Part shown: in pieces, positions 36,184 through 44,821 of the stretch | How the letters are laid out: each line of letters begins with the position of its first letter | How positions within the stretch are numbered: the first letter of the stretch is position 1 | IMG/VR virus record: IMGVR_UViG_3300005265_000549 | Location: 1 to 64,000 of that record | Length of the DNA: 64,000 bases | Direction: 5' to 3' (one strand) | Source of the DNA: a virus | Notes under the pieces: model-generated | Seen by the model: the letters and a program-made list of their open reading frames with translations, nothing else | The model's database searches: none | Told to the model about the DNA's origin: nothing | Made by a program: the position numbers and the translations under genes

Positions 36184-36999
36184 ATGAAAAACTTTAAAGA
36201 TTACATTAGGTTACACGAATCATTAATTACTTTTGGTGGAAAGACTTTTCCAAAATTTAATAATATAGTAATTATTGCTGGTGGTCCCGCATCCGGAAAG
36301 AGTTTTATTAGAAAATATTTATTAGGTTTATCTGGAAAAATATTTGATGTTGATCAATTAAAAGATTTAACATTATTAACTATCGAATTAAAAAATAAAA
36401 TTAAAGAAAAGTTTGCTATTGATTTAGATAATTTTGATTTTAATGATGCTGAAAAAGTTTCTGAATTACATTCAATTTTGAGGGGAATGAAAATTCAAGA
36501 TAAAAAAATTAAAACTTTTCTTTTGAATACAGTAGGTAATAAAAATAAACCTAATATAATTTTTGATTTAACTTTAGATTCTTTATATTCATTAAATACT
36601 ATTACTAAATTAGTCATTCCTTATGGTTATGATAAAAAAAATATTCATATTGTTTGGGTTGTTAAAGAAATAAAAGAAGCTATTAAATTAAATAAAACAA
36701 GAGAAAGAAATATAGATCCAGATATTTTAATTAATAAACATGAAAATGTTGCTAATACATTCAAAAATATTTTATCAAATAAATCTAGATTTCAAAAATG
36801 GGTTGATGGTGATATTTGGGTTGTTTTTAATAAAACTGATGTTGATACTATTTTAAAAAATTCTGGAAATGGTGGTAGTTATATTGAAAAAGCATTAACA
36901 ATAAAAATTAAAGAACAGGGTAAAAAAATTAAAGATAGAAAAAGTATGGATAAAGATTTTTTACATAAATTATCTAAATATACTAAAAGACATTTTTAA
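36184..36999 (+). CDS. P-loop kinase (zeta-toxin-like), 271 aa, with capsid-targeting-like N-terminus
   Basis: VIIAGGPASGKSFIRKYL is a Walker A of the zeta-toxin/uridylate-kinase-like type. FDVDQLKDL supplies the acceptor-binding acidic residues and VWVVKEIKEAIKLNKTRERN (R-x-x-R) a lid-type arginine segment. The N-terminus M-K-N-F-K-D-Y-I-R-L-H-E contains an L-x-E site. Phosphotransfer to a nucleotide or sugar nucleotide is likely; the target is unknown. Last gene of the proposed cargo block. Confidence 0.72.
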   Translation: MKNFKDYIRLHESLITFGGKTFPKFNNIVIIAGGPASGKSFIRKYLLGLSGKIFDVDQLKDLTLLTIELKNKIKEKFAIDLDNFDFNDAEKVSELHSILRGMKIQDKKIKTFLLNTVGNKNKPNIIFDLTLDSLYSLNTITKLVIPYGYDKKNIHIVWVVKEIKEAIKLNKTRERNIDPDILINKHENVANTFKNILSNKSRFQKWVDGDIWVVFNKTDVDTILKNSGNGGSYIEKALTIKIKEQGKKIKDRKSMDKDFLHKLSKYTKRHF

Positions 37000-37001
37000 A
37001 T

Positions 37002-37030
37002 TTTACATTTTTAATCATTTATTATATAAT
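37002..37030 (+). promoter_or_regulatory. Class B promoter for the deazaguanine operon
   Basis: TTTACA 37002-37007, 17-bp spacer, TATAAT 37025-37030, 30 bases before the queD start with GAGGAGG ribosome site. Confidence 0.7.
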
Positions 37031-37059
37031 TAATTAAAAACTTTTGAGGAGGAGTTTTT

Positions 37060-37566
37060 ATGATTATCAGAAAAAAGTATAAATTTGAATCCGCTCACAT
37101 TGTCAGAAATTGTTCATCAATTCGTTGTTCAGAATCAATTCATGGTCACTCATATATTGTAGAAGTTTTTATAAAATCAAATCATTTAGATAATGGTCAG
37201 ATGGTCTACGATTTTGGTTTAATGACTCCAATTAAAAATTTTATTGATAGATTTGATCATTCATATGTTTTTTGGAAAGATGAAAGTTCAGATTTTAAAA
37301 AATTTATTCGTCTTTTTTCTGATAGATGGATTGAAATGCCATTATCACCGACTGCTGAATGTTTTTCTTTAATATTTTTTAAATTTATAGATGAAATATT
37401 AAATAATACTAAATTTAAAAATGGTGAAAAACGAGTTGAACTTCATTCAGTAAGAGTACATGAAACAGCAACTGGTTATGCTGAATGTTTTAAAAATGAT
37501 ATGCATCTTATTAATAAATATGAAACAGAAGATATTAAATTTAGTGAATCTATAATGAAAGGATAA
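37060..37566 (+). CDS. queD: 6-carboxy-tetrahydropterin synthase (QueD)
   Basis: PTPS/QueD fold: FESAH (H13) and SIHGHSY (H28, H30) provide the zinc histidines, and C23 lies at the catalytic-cysteine region. DFGLMTPIKNFIDRFDHSYVF and the terminal VRVHETATGYAE (catalytic E) match QueD. It converts dihydroneopterin triphosphate to carboxy-tetrahydropterin, the second step of 7-deazaguanine synthesis. 168 residues, slightly longer than bacterial QueD through an insertion near RLFSDRWIEM. Start with GGAGGAG. Confidence 0.92.
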   Translation: MIIRKKYKFESAHIVRNCSSIRCSESIHGHSYIVEVFIKSNHLDNGQMVYDFGLMTPIKNFIDRFDHSYVFWKDESSDFKKFIRLFSDRWIEMPLSPTAECFSLIFFKFIDEILNNTKFKNGEKRVELHSVRVHETATGYAECFKNDMHLINKYETEDIKFSESIMKG

Positions 37567-37569
37567 AAA

Positions 37570-38346
37570 ATGTTTGTTGATGAAATTTTTTATGGTTTAC
37601 AAGGAGAAGGAAATCGTATGGGTTTCCCATCTGTTTTTATTAGAATAGGAGGATGTAATTTATGTTGCAAAGGATTTGGTTGTAAAACCATTTCACCAAA
37701 AACAGGCGAAATATTATATGGTTGTGACACAATTCATGCAGCAAATACTGAACATTTTATTAGAACTTGGACAGATTATAAAAAATCTTTTGATATAATT
37801 AATATTGTTTTAAATCAAGTTCCTAAAAATCGTCCTTATAATGAAGAAAGAGTTGATATTATTTTTACTGGTGGAGAACCATTTTTATTCCATAAAAATA
37901 AAATAATGATTGAAGTTGTTGAATATTTTATATCAAGAGGACATAAAGTTTATTTTGAAACTAATGGAACAATTAATATTGATTTTAATGAATTTGATAT
38001 TTATAAAAAAGTTTCAATGAGTATAAGTGTAAAAATGAGCAATAGTGGTGAAGAAAAACGTAAAAGATGGAGACCAGAAGTCGTTAATAATTATCTAAAA
38101 CATACTAAAGATTCTTATTTTAAATTTGTTATGAGTAAAGATAATTTAGAAAATGAAAGTGATGAAATTTTTGAATTTCTTAGTTTAGTTCCTACTTATG
38201 GAACAGTTTATTGTATGCCTAAAGGTGAAACTCAAAAAGAATTAAAAGAAAATAGTAAAGCAATTTATGAATTTGTTTCTAAACAAGGTTTTCGTTATTC
38301 AGATAGATTACATATTAGAATTTTTAGTGATAAAAGAGGAGTTTAA
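37570..38346 (+). CDS. queE: 7-carboxy-7-deazaguanine synthase (QueE)
   Basis: Radical SAM enzyme making the 7-deazaguanine core (CDG). FYGLQGEGNRMGFPSVFIRIGGCNL is the QueE N-terminus, with cluster cysteines C29, C33 and C38 (and C32), a variant spacing of the usual CX3CX2C. IIFTGGEPFLF is the SAM-binding GGEP motif and YFETNGT is also characteristic. 258 residues, with an insertion after the cysteines (ILYGCDTIHAANTEHF). Lies three bases behind queD. Confidence 0.93.
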   Translation: MFVDEIFYGLQGEGNRMGFPSVFIRIGGCNLCCKGFGCKTISPKTGEILYGCDTIHAANTEHFIRTWTDYKKSFDIINIVLNQVPKNRPYNEERVDIIFTGGEPFLFHKNKIMIEVVEYFISRGHKVYFETNGTINIDFNEFDIYKKVSMSISVKMSNSGEEKRKRWRPEVVNNYLKHTKDSYFKFVMSKDNLENESDEIFEFLSLVPTYGTVYCMPKGETQKELKENSKAIYEFVSKQGFRYSDRLHIRIFSDKRGV

Positions 38347-38348
38347 AT

Positions 38349-38729
38349 ATGAATAAAAAACAATTTATTTTTACGACATTTCAACGTGAAGGATATCATT
38401 ATTATCCTGGAGCTAATATTAATTCAAAAACAGCAACAAATGATCGTTTTGATGTATCACATCTTGCTAATCTTCATATGCATTATTTTAATTTCAAAGT
38501 TTGGATTGAAGTCAAAGATACAAATAGAGAAATTGAATTTATTCAATTACGTCGATGGATTGAAGATTTATATACAAATGATACTTTAAAATTAGATTAT
38601 AAATCTTGTGAAATGATTTCAGATGATTTATATTATGAATTAAGTAAAAAATATTCTAATTTAGAAATTAGAATTGAAATTAGTGAAGAAGGTATTAATG
38701 GAAGTTTTACTGAATATAAGGTTAATTAA
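38349..38729 (+). CDS. PTPS-like protein linked to the deazaguanine operon, 126 aa
   Basis: FTTFQREGYHYYPGA, VSHLANLHMHYFNFKVWIEV (H-x-H before a beta strand), EFIQLRRWIEDLY, LDYKSCEMISDDL and IRIEISEEGINGSF recall the T-fold topology of PTPS/QueD enzymes with shifted metal ligands. It may be a second, diverged QueD-like enzyme or a QueF-like T-fold protein. Frequently neighbours queuosine genes in phages as far as I recall. Activity unproven. Confidence 0.6.
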   Translation: MNKKQFIFTTFQREGYHYYPGANINSKTATNDRFDVSHLANLHMHYFNFKVWIEVKDTNREIEFIQLRRWIEDLYTNDTLKLDYKSCEMISDDLYYELSKKYSNLEIRIEISEEGINGSFTEYKVN

Positions 38730-38731
38730 TA

Positions 38732-39787
38732 ATGAAACAATTTATAATTTTTTCATTAGAACAATTAGAATCTAGATATACAAAAGAATGGTTTGATCAT
38801 CTACCTTTATTATTTAATGATAAATTAGGTGATAAATTTGAAATTATTCAAATTAATGGTGAAACCACATCTAATGTTCCAACTCCTGGAGCATTTCTAG
38901 ATTTTGCCGCAACTAATTTATGGAAAAATGAACAAATAAATAAATTTTTTCATATGTTAGAAAATATAAAAAATGATGCTTTTATTTTATTTACTGATGC
39001 TTGGAATCCAACTATATTAGAAATAAAATATATTAAAGATTTATTGAAAAAAAATTGGACTATTATGTCTTTTTGGCATGCTGGATCTTATATTAATTCT
39101 GATCCCTTAGGACAATTAATTTCAGATAAAAATTGGTCTTATTCAGCAGAATTATCATTTTTTCATGCTTGTGATTATAATATTTTTGCCACAAATGATC
39201 ATATAAAACAATTTAAAAAAGTATTAAATATAGGAGAAAATTTTAATCATAAAATAATTCGATCAGGATTTCCAATGGAATATATTCAAAAAATTCCTTT
39301 TCTTAATATTGGGAAAAAAAATACGATTGTTTTTGCTGCAAGAAATTCTCCTGAAAAACAACCTGAGATTTTTGATATAATTTCAAAAAAATGTCCAGAA
39401 TATAAATGGGTTAATTGTCAACAAGAAAATTTTACAAAAAGTCAATATCATAATATTCTAGCAGAATCTAAAATATGTATTTCTTTTGCTTTATTAGAAA
39501 CTTTAGGAATTATTCAACATGAAGCCTTACAAGCTAGATCAATTCCTTTAGTTCCTAATCATTTATGTTATCCAGAAGAATATCTTCCTAATTGTAATTT
39601 TTTGTATGATGCTGATATCATAAAAGGTGAAATAAATTATTATAAAATTATTGAAATGATTCATAATTTCATAAATAATTATAATAAATATCAAAATGAA
39701 TTAGAAGAAAATTTAATATATCAAAGAAAAAATTATTTTTCATGTGATATTTTAATTCAAAAAATTAAAGGAGTTTATTATGAATGA
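38732..39787 (+). CDS. GT-B glycosyltransferase-like protein, 351 aa
   Basis: Two Rossmann-like halves. The C-terminal one has TIVFAARNSPEKQPEIF, WVNCQQENFTKSQYHNILAESKICISFALLETLGIIQHEALQARSIPLVP, the acceptor/donor loop typical of GT4-type enzymes (E...G...E-A-L-x-x-x-x-x-x-V). The N-terminus begins FSLEQLESRYTKEW. Inside the deazaguanine operon it might attach a sugar to a modified base or protein. The assignment to DNA is inference from position. Confidence 0.68.
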   Translation: MKQFIIFSLEQLESRYTKEWFDHLPLLFNDKLGDKFEIIQINGETTSNVPTPGAFLDFAATNLWKNEQINKFFHMLENIKNDAFILFTDAWNPTILEIKYIKDLLKKNWTIMSFWHAGSYINSDPLGQLISDKNWSYSAELSFFHACDYNIFATNDHIKQFKKVLNIGENFNHKIIRSGFPMEYIQKIPFLNIGKKNTIVFAARNSPEKQPEIFDIISKKCPEYKWVNCQQENFTKSQYHNILAESKICISFALLETLGIIQHEALQARSIPLVPNHLCYPEEYLPNCNFLYDADIIKGEINYYKIIEMIHNFINNYNKYQNELEENLIYQRKNYFSCDILIQKIKGVYYE

Positions 39788-40544
39788 AAATTTTGAATCA
39801 ATAGATTTAAAAGAGTTTTTATTAAAACATTGGTATGAAAAATATCATAATTATGAAAACTTTGAAAAAACAATGAATAATTATAAAAATTTACCAATCT
39901 TTAAAGCTAATGAAAATGTTTTTGAAATGGGTTATAAATTTGATGATGAAACTCATTTTCTTATGCGAATGATAACACAATATTTTATTACACAAGCTTT
40001 TAAAGCTATGAAAATTGATATGAATGATGATAATATAGCTGAAAATTTTAATGAAGAAAACATTGGAACACCTGGGAGAATTGCAAAAATTTGGTGTGGT
40101 AAAAATACTGAAGATGATTCAGAATTAGGTAGTGGTAGATGGTGTAAACCACCAAGATTAGCAAAATTTAAAAATGTAAACGATCAACATTTTGTGATTG
40201 AAAAAACAATCGAATTGACTTCAAGTTGTTCACATCATTTTCTTCCTTTTAGTACATTATTTAATGATAGATCTTTTTGTACTATTAAATATATTCCTAA
40301 AGATTATGTTATTGGAATCAGTAAATTAAAAAGATTTATTAATGATTTTATTGCTAAAAGATTTTATTTGCAAGAAGATTTAACAAAAAATATTGGTGAT
40401 GCTTTACAATATATTACACAATCTGATGATGTTTATGTTAAATTATATAAACTTCAACATAGTTGTGAAAAATTTCGTGGCGCTAAAGATTCTCAAGGTG
40501 CAATGACAACAGAATATAAAACAGGAAAATTTTTAAATGAATAA
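39780..40544 (+). CDS. folE: GTP cyclohydrolase I (FolE-like)
   Basis: Residues 148-155 S-S-C-S-H-H-F-L-P-F carry the zinc Cys150 and His pair of GTP cyclohydrolase I (normally C-E-H-H-L-x-P-F), followed by VIGISKLKRFINDFIAKRFYLQEDLTKNI and a late cysteine (HSCEKFRGA). It makes dihydroneopterin triphosphate from GTP, the entry step to deazaguanine. An N-terminal ~60-residue extension is unusual. The start overlaps the glycosyltransferase stop and the end overlaps the DpdA-like gene. Confidence 0.88.
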   Translation: MNENFESIDLKEFLLKHWYEKYHNYENFEKTMNNYKNLPIFKANENVFEMGYKFDDETHFLMRMITQYFITQAFKAMKIDMNDDNIAENFNEENIGTPGRIAKIWCGKNTEDDSELGSGRWCKPPRLAKFKNVNDQHFVIEKTIELTSSCSHHFLPFSTLFNDRSFCTIKYIPKDYVIGISKLKRFINDFIAKRFYLQEDLTKNIGDALQYITQSDDVYVKLYKLQHSCEKFRGAKDSQGAMTTEYKTGKFLNE

Positions 40545-41799
40545 ATGCTCTTTCGAATATATTGCTTCAGGATGTAGTCATATTAGAATTGTTTTTAAAG
40601 AAGCTTATGAAAATAAAAATTGTTTAGCTTATTTAAAAAAATCTTTTAATTATCTTAATACTTTTTCTAAACATCATAAATTTTCTCTTTTGGCTAATGC
40701 TTGGACTGAACCTAATTTTGGTGAAATTTTCCAAAATTATAAACCAAGTATTAATCAAGTTATGTTAGATTCTGGTGGACTTCAAATTGTGACCCAAGGA
40801 ATGTTTATTACTGATAAAATTAAAGAAAAAATTTATTCTATTCAAAGTAAATGGTCTGATTCTGCTATGTGCTTTGATGAAATACCTCTTTCATTTAATG
40901 GTGATACATCTTCCAGAACTGATATTTCAAATAGATGGTTTGATAAAGATAAATTTAAAAATTGTGCTAAAATAACTGGAAAAAATGTTACTAGACAAAT
41001 TGAAATATTTTTAGATGAAAAAAGTCAAACAAAACCATTTGTTATTGTTCAAGGAAATTGTTTAGAAACATATTGTGAATGGATTGAATTAGTTCTAAAA
41101 GAAATTCCATTATCATATCATAAATATATTCAAGGTGTTGCTATGGGTGCTGCATCTTTAGGATATGGAGTTCTAGAAGACATTAAAAAAGCTTTCTATT
41201 TTACACAATTACCAATAGAATGTAATAATCTACATATTTTAGGAGTTGGATCAATATCTAGATTACTTCCATTTATAATTTTTTCACAATCAGGATTATA
41301 TAAAAATATCCACATTTCATATGATTCTTCTACACACACTTCAGGAATAAATATGGGTAGATATTTTATTAATGGTAAAAACTTTAATTTTCCTAAAGTT
41401 TTAGATCATAAAATTTGGAATATTATGTATGAAGATGTTAAGAAAAACGGATTTTCTAATAATGAATCCATCAAACATTTTTTTATTCCTTTTTCTATAC
41501 CAAGTATGGAATTTAAAGAAAAATATGGTTCTAGAGTTCCTTTTATAAAAATTATTAATTCAGTTTTTTGCTCAATAATAAAAAATTTTATAACAGAAGT
41601 TGATAAATGTTTTGATGAAAAATCTTATTTGATAAATAAATATACAAATGTGAAAACAAAAAATAGTTTTCTTTCATTGTATAACATTAAAAATAAAGAA
41701 GATTTTAAAAGTTGGGAGAAAAATATTAGTCGATTTATTAATTCAAAATTTATCGCTTCACACAAAAGAAAAGAAACAGATTTAGATAATTTATTTTAG
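40537..41799 (+). CDS. DpdA-like DNA/tRNA-guanine transglycosylase, 420 aa
   Basis: Belongs to the TGT/DpdA superfamily. VMLDSGGLQIVTQG holds the catalytic-base Asp and substrate loop, FDEIPLSF the second conserved acidic region, and YIQGVAMGAASLGYG and LHILGVGSISRLLPFIIF the barrel strands lining the base pocket. Phage DpdA proteins exchange guanine in DNA for a deazaguanine. With FolE, QueD and QueE next to it, DNA is the likely substrate. QueC (to preQ0) is not in this window, so the inserted base could be CDG-derived or QueC may lie elsewhere. Confidence 0.82.
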   Translation: MNKCSFEYIASGCSHIRIVFKEAYENKNCLAYLKKSFNYLNTFSKHHKFSLLANAWTEPNFGEIFQNYKPSINQVMLDSGGLQIVTQGMFITDKIKEKIYSIQSKWSDSAMCFDEIPLSFNGDTSSRTDISNRWFDKDKFKNCAKITGKNVTRQIEIFLDEKSQTKPFVIVQGNCLETYCEWIELVLKEIPLSYHKYIQGVAMGAASLGYGVLEDIKKAFYFTQLPIECNNLHILGVGSISRLLPFIIFSQSGLYKNIHISYDSSTHTSGINMGRYFINGKNFNFPKVLDHKIWNIMYEDVKKNGFSNNESIKHFFIPFSIPSMEFKEKYGSRVPFIKIINSVFCSIIKNFITEVDKCFDEKSYLINKYTNVKTKNSFLSLYNIKNKEDFKSWEKNISRFINSKFIASHKRKETDLDNLF

Positions 41800-41808
41800 G
41801 GAGAAAAA

Positions 41809-42252
41809 ATGAAAACGTATAAAGAACAAATGGAAGCTGAAATATTAGAACAAGAAAATGTTGATGATGAACTTTATGATAAAATTTTAGATTTTTTAAT
41901 TAGTTTAGATCCTGATGTTTTACCAGAAGATCAGGCTGATCTTCTTCATGAAATCTTAGATGAATTATTTGATGATTTTGATGATCTTTATGATGATGAT
42001 GATGTTGGCGATGGCGATGAAATTGAAGGTGAAACTATTACAACTGAAGCTTTTGCTGCAAAGAAAAAAAGAATTTCACCCGCTGAAAAAAATAAACGTA
42101 AAAGATTATATCGTAAAAATAAATCAAAAATTAAGATGAAAGCTAAAAAACGTAGAAAGACAGCTTCTTTCAAACGTTATAAAAAGAAAGCAAAAAGAAT
42201 GGCTAAAAAAGGTAAGACTGCTTCAGGTAAACGTCGTACTAAATTTATCTAA
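41809..42252 (+). CDS. Internal-head-type basic protein, 147 aa, with capsid-targeting-like N-terminus
   Basis: M-K-T-Y-K-E-Q-M-E-A-E-I-L-E at the N-terminus resembles the T4 internal protein leader and has an I-x-E site. An acidic middle (about residues 20-75, rich in D) is followed by an extremely basic Lys/Arg tail (from KKKRISPAEKNKRKR to GKRRTKF). Separate acidic and basic halves suggest a prohead core or DNA-condensing protein processed by the prohead protease. Function inferred only. Confidence 0.62.
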   Translation: MKTYKEQMEAEILEQENVDDELYDKILDFLISLDPDVLPEDQADLLHEILDELFDDFDDLYDDDDVGDGDEIEGETITTEAFAAKKKRISPAEKNKRKRLYRKNKSKIKMKAKKRRKTASFKRYKKKAKRMAKKGKTASGKRRTKFI

Positions 42253-42313
42253 TTGTTACTTATAATATATATTTAAGCTGTTTTGTTTAGAATAGTTAAC
42301 ACTTTTAATATAA

Positions 42314-42342
42314 TTTACAAAAAGTGATTTATCATATATAAT
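42314..42342 (+). promoter_or_regulatory. Class B promoter for the clamp/clamp-loader operon
   Basis: TTTACA 42314-42319, 17-bp spacer, TATAAT 42337-42342, 40 bases upstream of the gp45-like gene (ribosome site GAGGAG). Confidence 0.68.
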
Positions 42343-42381
42343 ATATTTTTAACTTTTAATATGAATGAGGAGATTTAAAAT

Positions 42382-43047
42382 ATGAATTTATCAAACCAAA
42401 CTATCAATTTCTTAAAAAACTTTGCTTTAATTAATAATTCAATACATATTGATGAAGAGGGTTATTTAAAAACAAAAACACCCAATGCTTCAAATATTAT
42501 TGGTATTGCTAAAATTGATGAAAAATTACCAACACTTTCAATATATTCTTTAGATGAATTATTAGGTTCAATGTCATTATTTGAACAATCAAATATTGAA
42601 TATACTATTAATGATGATTATATTATCATGACAGATGGTAAAATGAAAATTAATTATCGTTTATCTGACCCCGAACATATTTTAACAAAATGTAAAGCTG
42701 CTAAACAATATGAAGAATATGATGATTTTGATTGTTCTTTTAAATTAACTGAAGAACAATTAATTTCTATTCAAAAAGCATCTAGAATTTTAAAAGCTGA
42801 TGCTTTTTGTATTGATATGAAAAATGGTCAAGGTAAAATCAGTTTAATTAATTCTGAATTACCGATGACAAATAGTTTTGAGTTAGAAGTAAAAGGTAAA
42901 GGTGAAAGTTCAGTAAAAATCTGGGTTGATAATCTTTTAATTATGAATTCTGATTATACTGTAAATGTTTCCAATAATAAAGTTGTAAAATTTTCAAGTG
43001 ATTCATTACCGGTTTTTTATATGTTAGCTACTGCAATTCTTAATTAA
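42382..43047 (+). CDS. 45: DNA polymerase sliding clamp (T4 gp45-like)
   Basis: 221 residues, the size of T4 gp45 (228). The N-terminal LSNQTINFLKNFALINNSIHI, the PHILTKCKAA-like linker and the C-terminal LPVFYMLATAIL (the conserved final helix/loop) match gp45. It forms a trimeric ring that holds the polymerase and also activates late transcription in T4. First gene of the order 45-44-62-regA, identical to T4. Confidence 0.9.
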   Translation: MNLSNQTINFLKNFALINNSIHIDEEGYLKTKTPNASNIIGIAKIDEKLPTLSIYSLDELLGSMSLFEQSNIEYTINDDYIIMTDGKMKINYRLSDPEHILTKCKAAKQYEEYDDFDCSFKLTEEQLISIQKASRILKADAFCIDMKNGQGKISLINSELPMTNSFELEVKGKGESSVKIWVDNLLIMNSDYTVNVSNNKVVKFSSDSLPVFYMLATAILN

Positions 43048-43061
43048 TTGAAAGGAATAAG

Positions 43062-44027
43062 ATGACAGAAACTTTACATGGAAGATTATTTGATGATTTC
43101 ATCTGGGGATTAAAATATAGACCAAGATTTATTGATGATTTAGTATTACCAAAAAGAATTAAAATTTATATTAAAAATATTATTGATAGTGAAAGAATTC
43201 CTAATATGTTATTATCTGGTCCTGCTGGTACTGGAAAAACTTCAGCAGCTATTGTTATGTGTTGCGCATTAGATTTAGAATATCTTTATATTAATGCTAG
43301 TGAACAAACAGGAATTGATGTCTTAAGAACAAATGTTAGACAATTTATTACTAATAAATCTTGGGATGATAATGGAAAAATTGTTATTTTAGATGAATTT
43401 GATCGAGCTAGTCCTCAATTTCAAGATGCATTAAAATCAACTTTAGAACAATTTTCTAAATCATGTAATTTTATTTTTATATCAAATCATAAAAATAAGA
43501 TTATTGCACCACTTCAATCAAGATTACAAACTATTGAATTTAAATTTTCTTTAGAAGAAACAAATAAATTAAAAAAAGAATTCTTTAAAAAATGTATTGA
43601 AATTTTAAAGAAAGAAAAAGTAAAATATTCAGATAAAATTGTTGCACAAATAGTTAATAATATTTTCCCAGATATGAGAAAAATATTAAATGAATTACAA
43701 AAATTATCTCAACAAGATCAATTAGATAATTTTGATGCTATTAACAATATTATTACAGATGTTGATGATTATTATAAAATAATAAAATCAAGAAAATATA
43801 AAGATCTTTTAAAATATATTGCTCAATTACCAGGAGATCCTCAAGGATTTTATGCTAATCTTTATGATTCAGCATTAAAATATATTACTTCAGAATCTGT
43901 TCCAGATTTTATTATTTTATTAGGAAAATATTCATATGAATCAGCTTTCGTTGTAGACTCAAGAATTAATATTGCTTCATTTTCAACTGAAGTAATGACT
44001 AATTGTAAGATAAAAGAAGAACTTTAA
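43062..44027 (+). CDS. 44: Clamp loader large subunit (T4 gp44-like)
   Basis: AAA+ ATPase of 321 residues. Walker A GPAGTGKT at 53-60, Walker B ILDEFDRAS (D111-E-F-D114), sensor region FIFISNHKNKIIAPLQSR with S-R arginine finger. The N-terminus WGLKYRPRFIDDLVLP is typical of gp44. With gp62 it opens and loads the clamp. Confidence 0.94.
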   Translation: MTETLHGRLFDDFIWGLKYRPRFIDDLVLPKRIKIYIKNIIDSERIPNMLLSGPAGTGKTSAAIVMCCALDLEYLYINASEQTGIDVLRTNVRQFITNKSWDDNGKIVILDEFDRASPQFQDALKSTLEQFSKSCNFIFISNHKNKIIAPLQSRLQTIEFKFSLEETNKLKKEFFKKCIEILKKEKVKYSDKIVAQIVNNIFPDMRKILNELQKLSQQDQLDNFDAINNIITDVDDYYKIIKSRKYKDLLKYIAQLPGDPQGFYANLYDSALKYITSESVPDFIILLGKYSYESAFVVDSRINIASFSTEVMTNCKIKEEL

Positions 44028-44028
44028 T

Positions 44029-44448
44029 ATGAAAATAATGGAAAAAGATAATGTAAATTTGTTTGATTTTTTAAAATCTATTTCTGAAACAAAAGAAGAA
44101 TTATTTGAATTAGAAGATTTTGAGAAAAAATATCCTTCATTCATGGTTAATAGATTTTTATGTGCTTTACAAGAAACTTTATTTTTTTCAAATATAATGT
44201 CACAAATGTCACATTTACCAAAAATATTACAATACGCTTTTTATTTTTATGGAATAGAAAAAAAGCGTAGATATTTTCATTATGAAGGAAAAGGAAAAGG
44301 AAATAAAACTGAAGATATAAACAGTATTGTTAAATATTATCAATGTAATAGAGAACAAGCTATTGAATATCAAAACATTTTAACTAAAGAACAAATTGAA
44401 TTAATAAAAAATATTTATTCAAAAAGAATAGAAAGGGATAGAAGATGA
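44029..44448 (+). CDS. 62: Clamp loader small subunit (T4 gp62-like)
   Basis: 139 residues. Recognisable gp62 pattern NLFDFLKSI, KKYPSFMVNRFLCALQETLFF, HLPKILQYAFYFYGI-KKRRYFHY and YYQCNREQAIEYQNILTKEQI. It is shorter than T4 gp62 (187) but complete at the C-terminus. Lies between gp44 and regA as in T4; start overlaps or abuts both. Confidence 0.9.
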   Translation: MKIMEKDNVNLFDFLKSISETKEELFELEDFEKKYPSFMVNRFLCALQETLFFSNIMSQMSHLPKILQYAFYFYGIEKKRRYFHYEGKGKGNKTEDINSIVKYYQCNREQAIEYQNILTKEQIELIKNIYSKRIERDRR

Positions 44449-44819
44449 ATAAAATTCCAGGAATTGAAATTTCATTAAAAGAACATTTTTCTATTGTAAG
44501 AGAATCACTTGATAGAATTGGAATTGCTAATAAAGAGAAAAAAATTTTAAATCCAAGTTGTTATTTATTACATAAACGAGGAAAATATTACATTATTCAT
44601 TTTAAAAATCTTTTACAATTAGATGGAAAACGAACTAATTATTCAGAAGAAGATGATATCAGACAATCATCTATTGCTAGATTATTAGAAAATTGGGGGT
44701 TAATTTCTATTAAAAATAAAGAAGAATTAAATGAAAAAAATACTTTTGTTTTTGTATTACCATATTCAATGAAAAAGAATTGGACAATTATTCATAAATA
44801 TTCAATTGGTAAAAAATAA
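44445..44819 (+). CDS. regA: Translational repressor RegA
   Basis: 124 residues (T4 RegA 122). IEISLKEHFSIVRESLDRIGIANKEKK, CYLLHKRGKYYIIHFK, EEDDIRQSSIARLLENWGLI and the final KYSIGKK align closely in order with T4 RegA. It binds early mRNA start regions and blocks ribosomes. In T4 it also represses its own operon (45, 44, 62), the same neighbours as here. Confidence 0.95.
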   Translation: MNKIPGIEISLKEHFSIVRESLDRIGIANKEKKILNPSCYLLHKRGKYYIIHFKNLLQLDGKRTNYSEEDDIRQSSIARLLENWGLISIKNKEELNEKNTFVFVLPYSMKKNWTIIHKYSIGKK

Positions 44820-44821
44820 GT

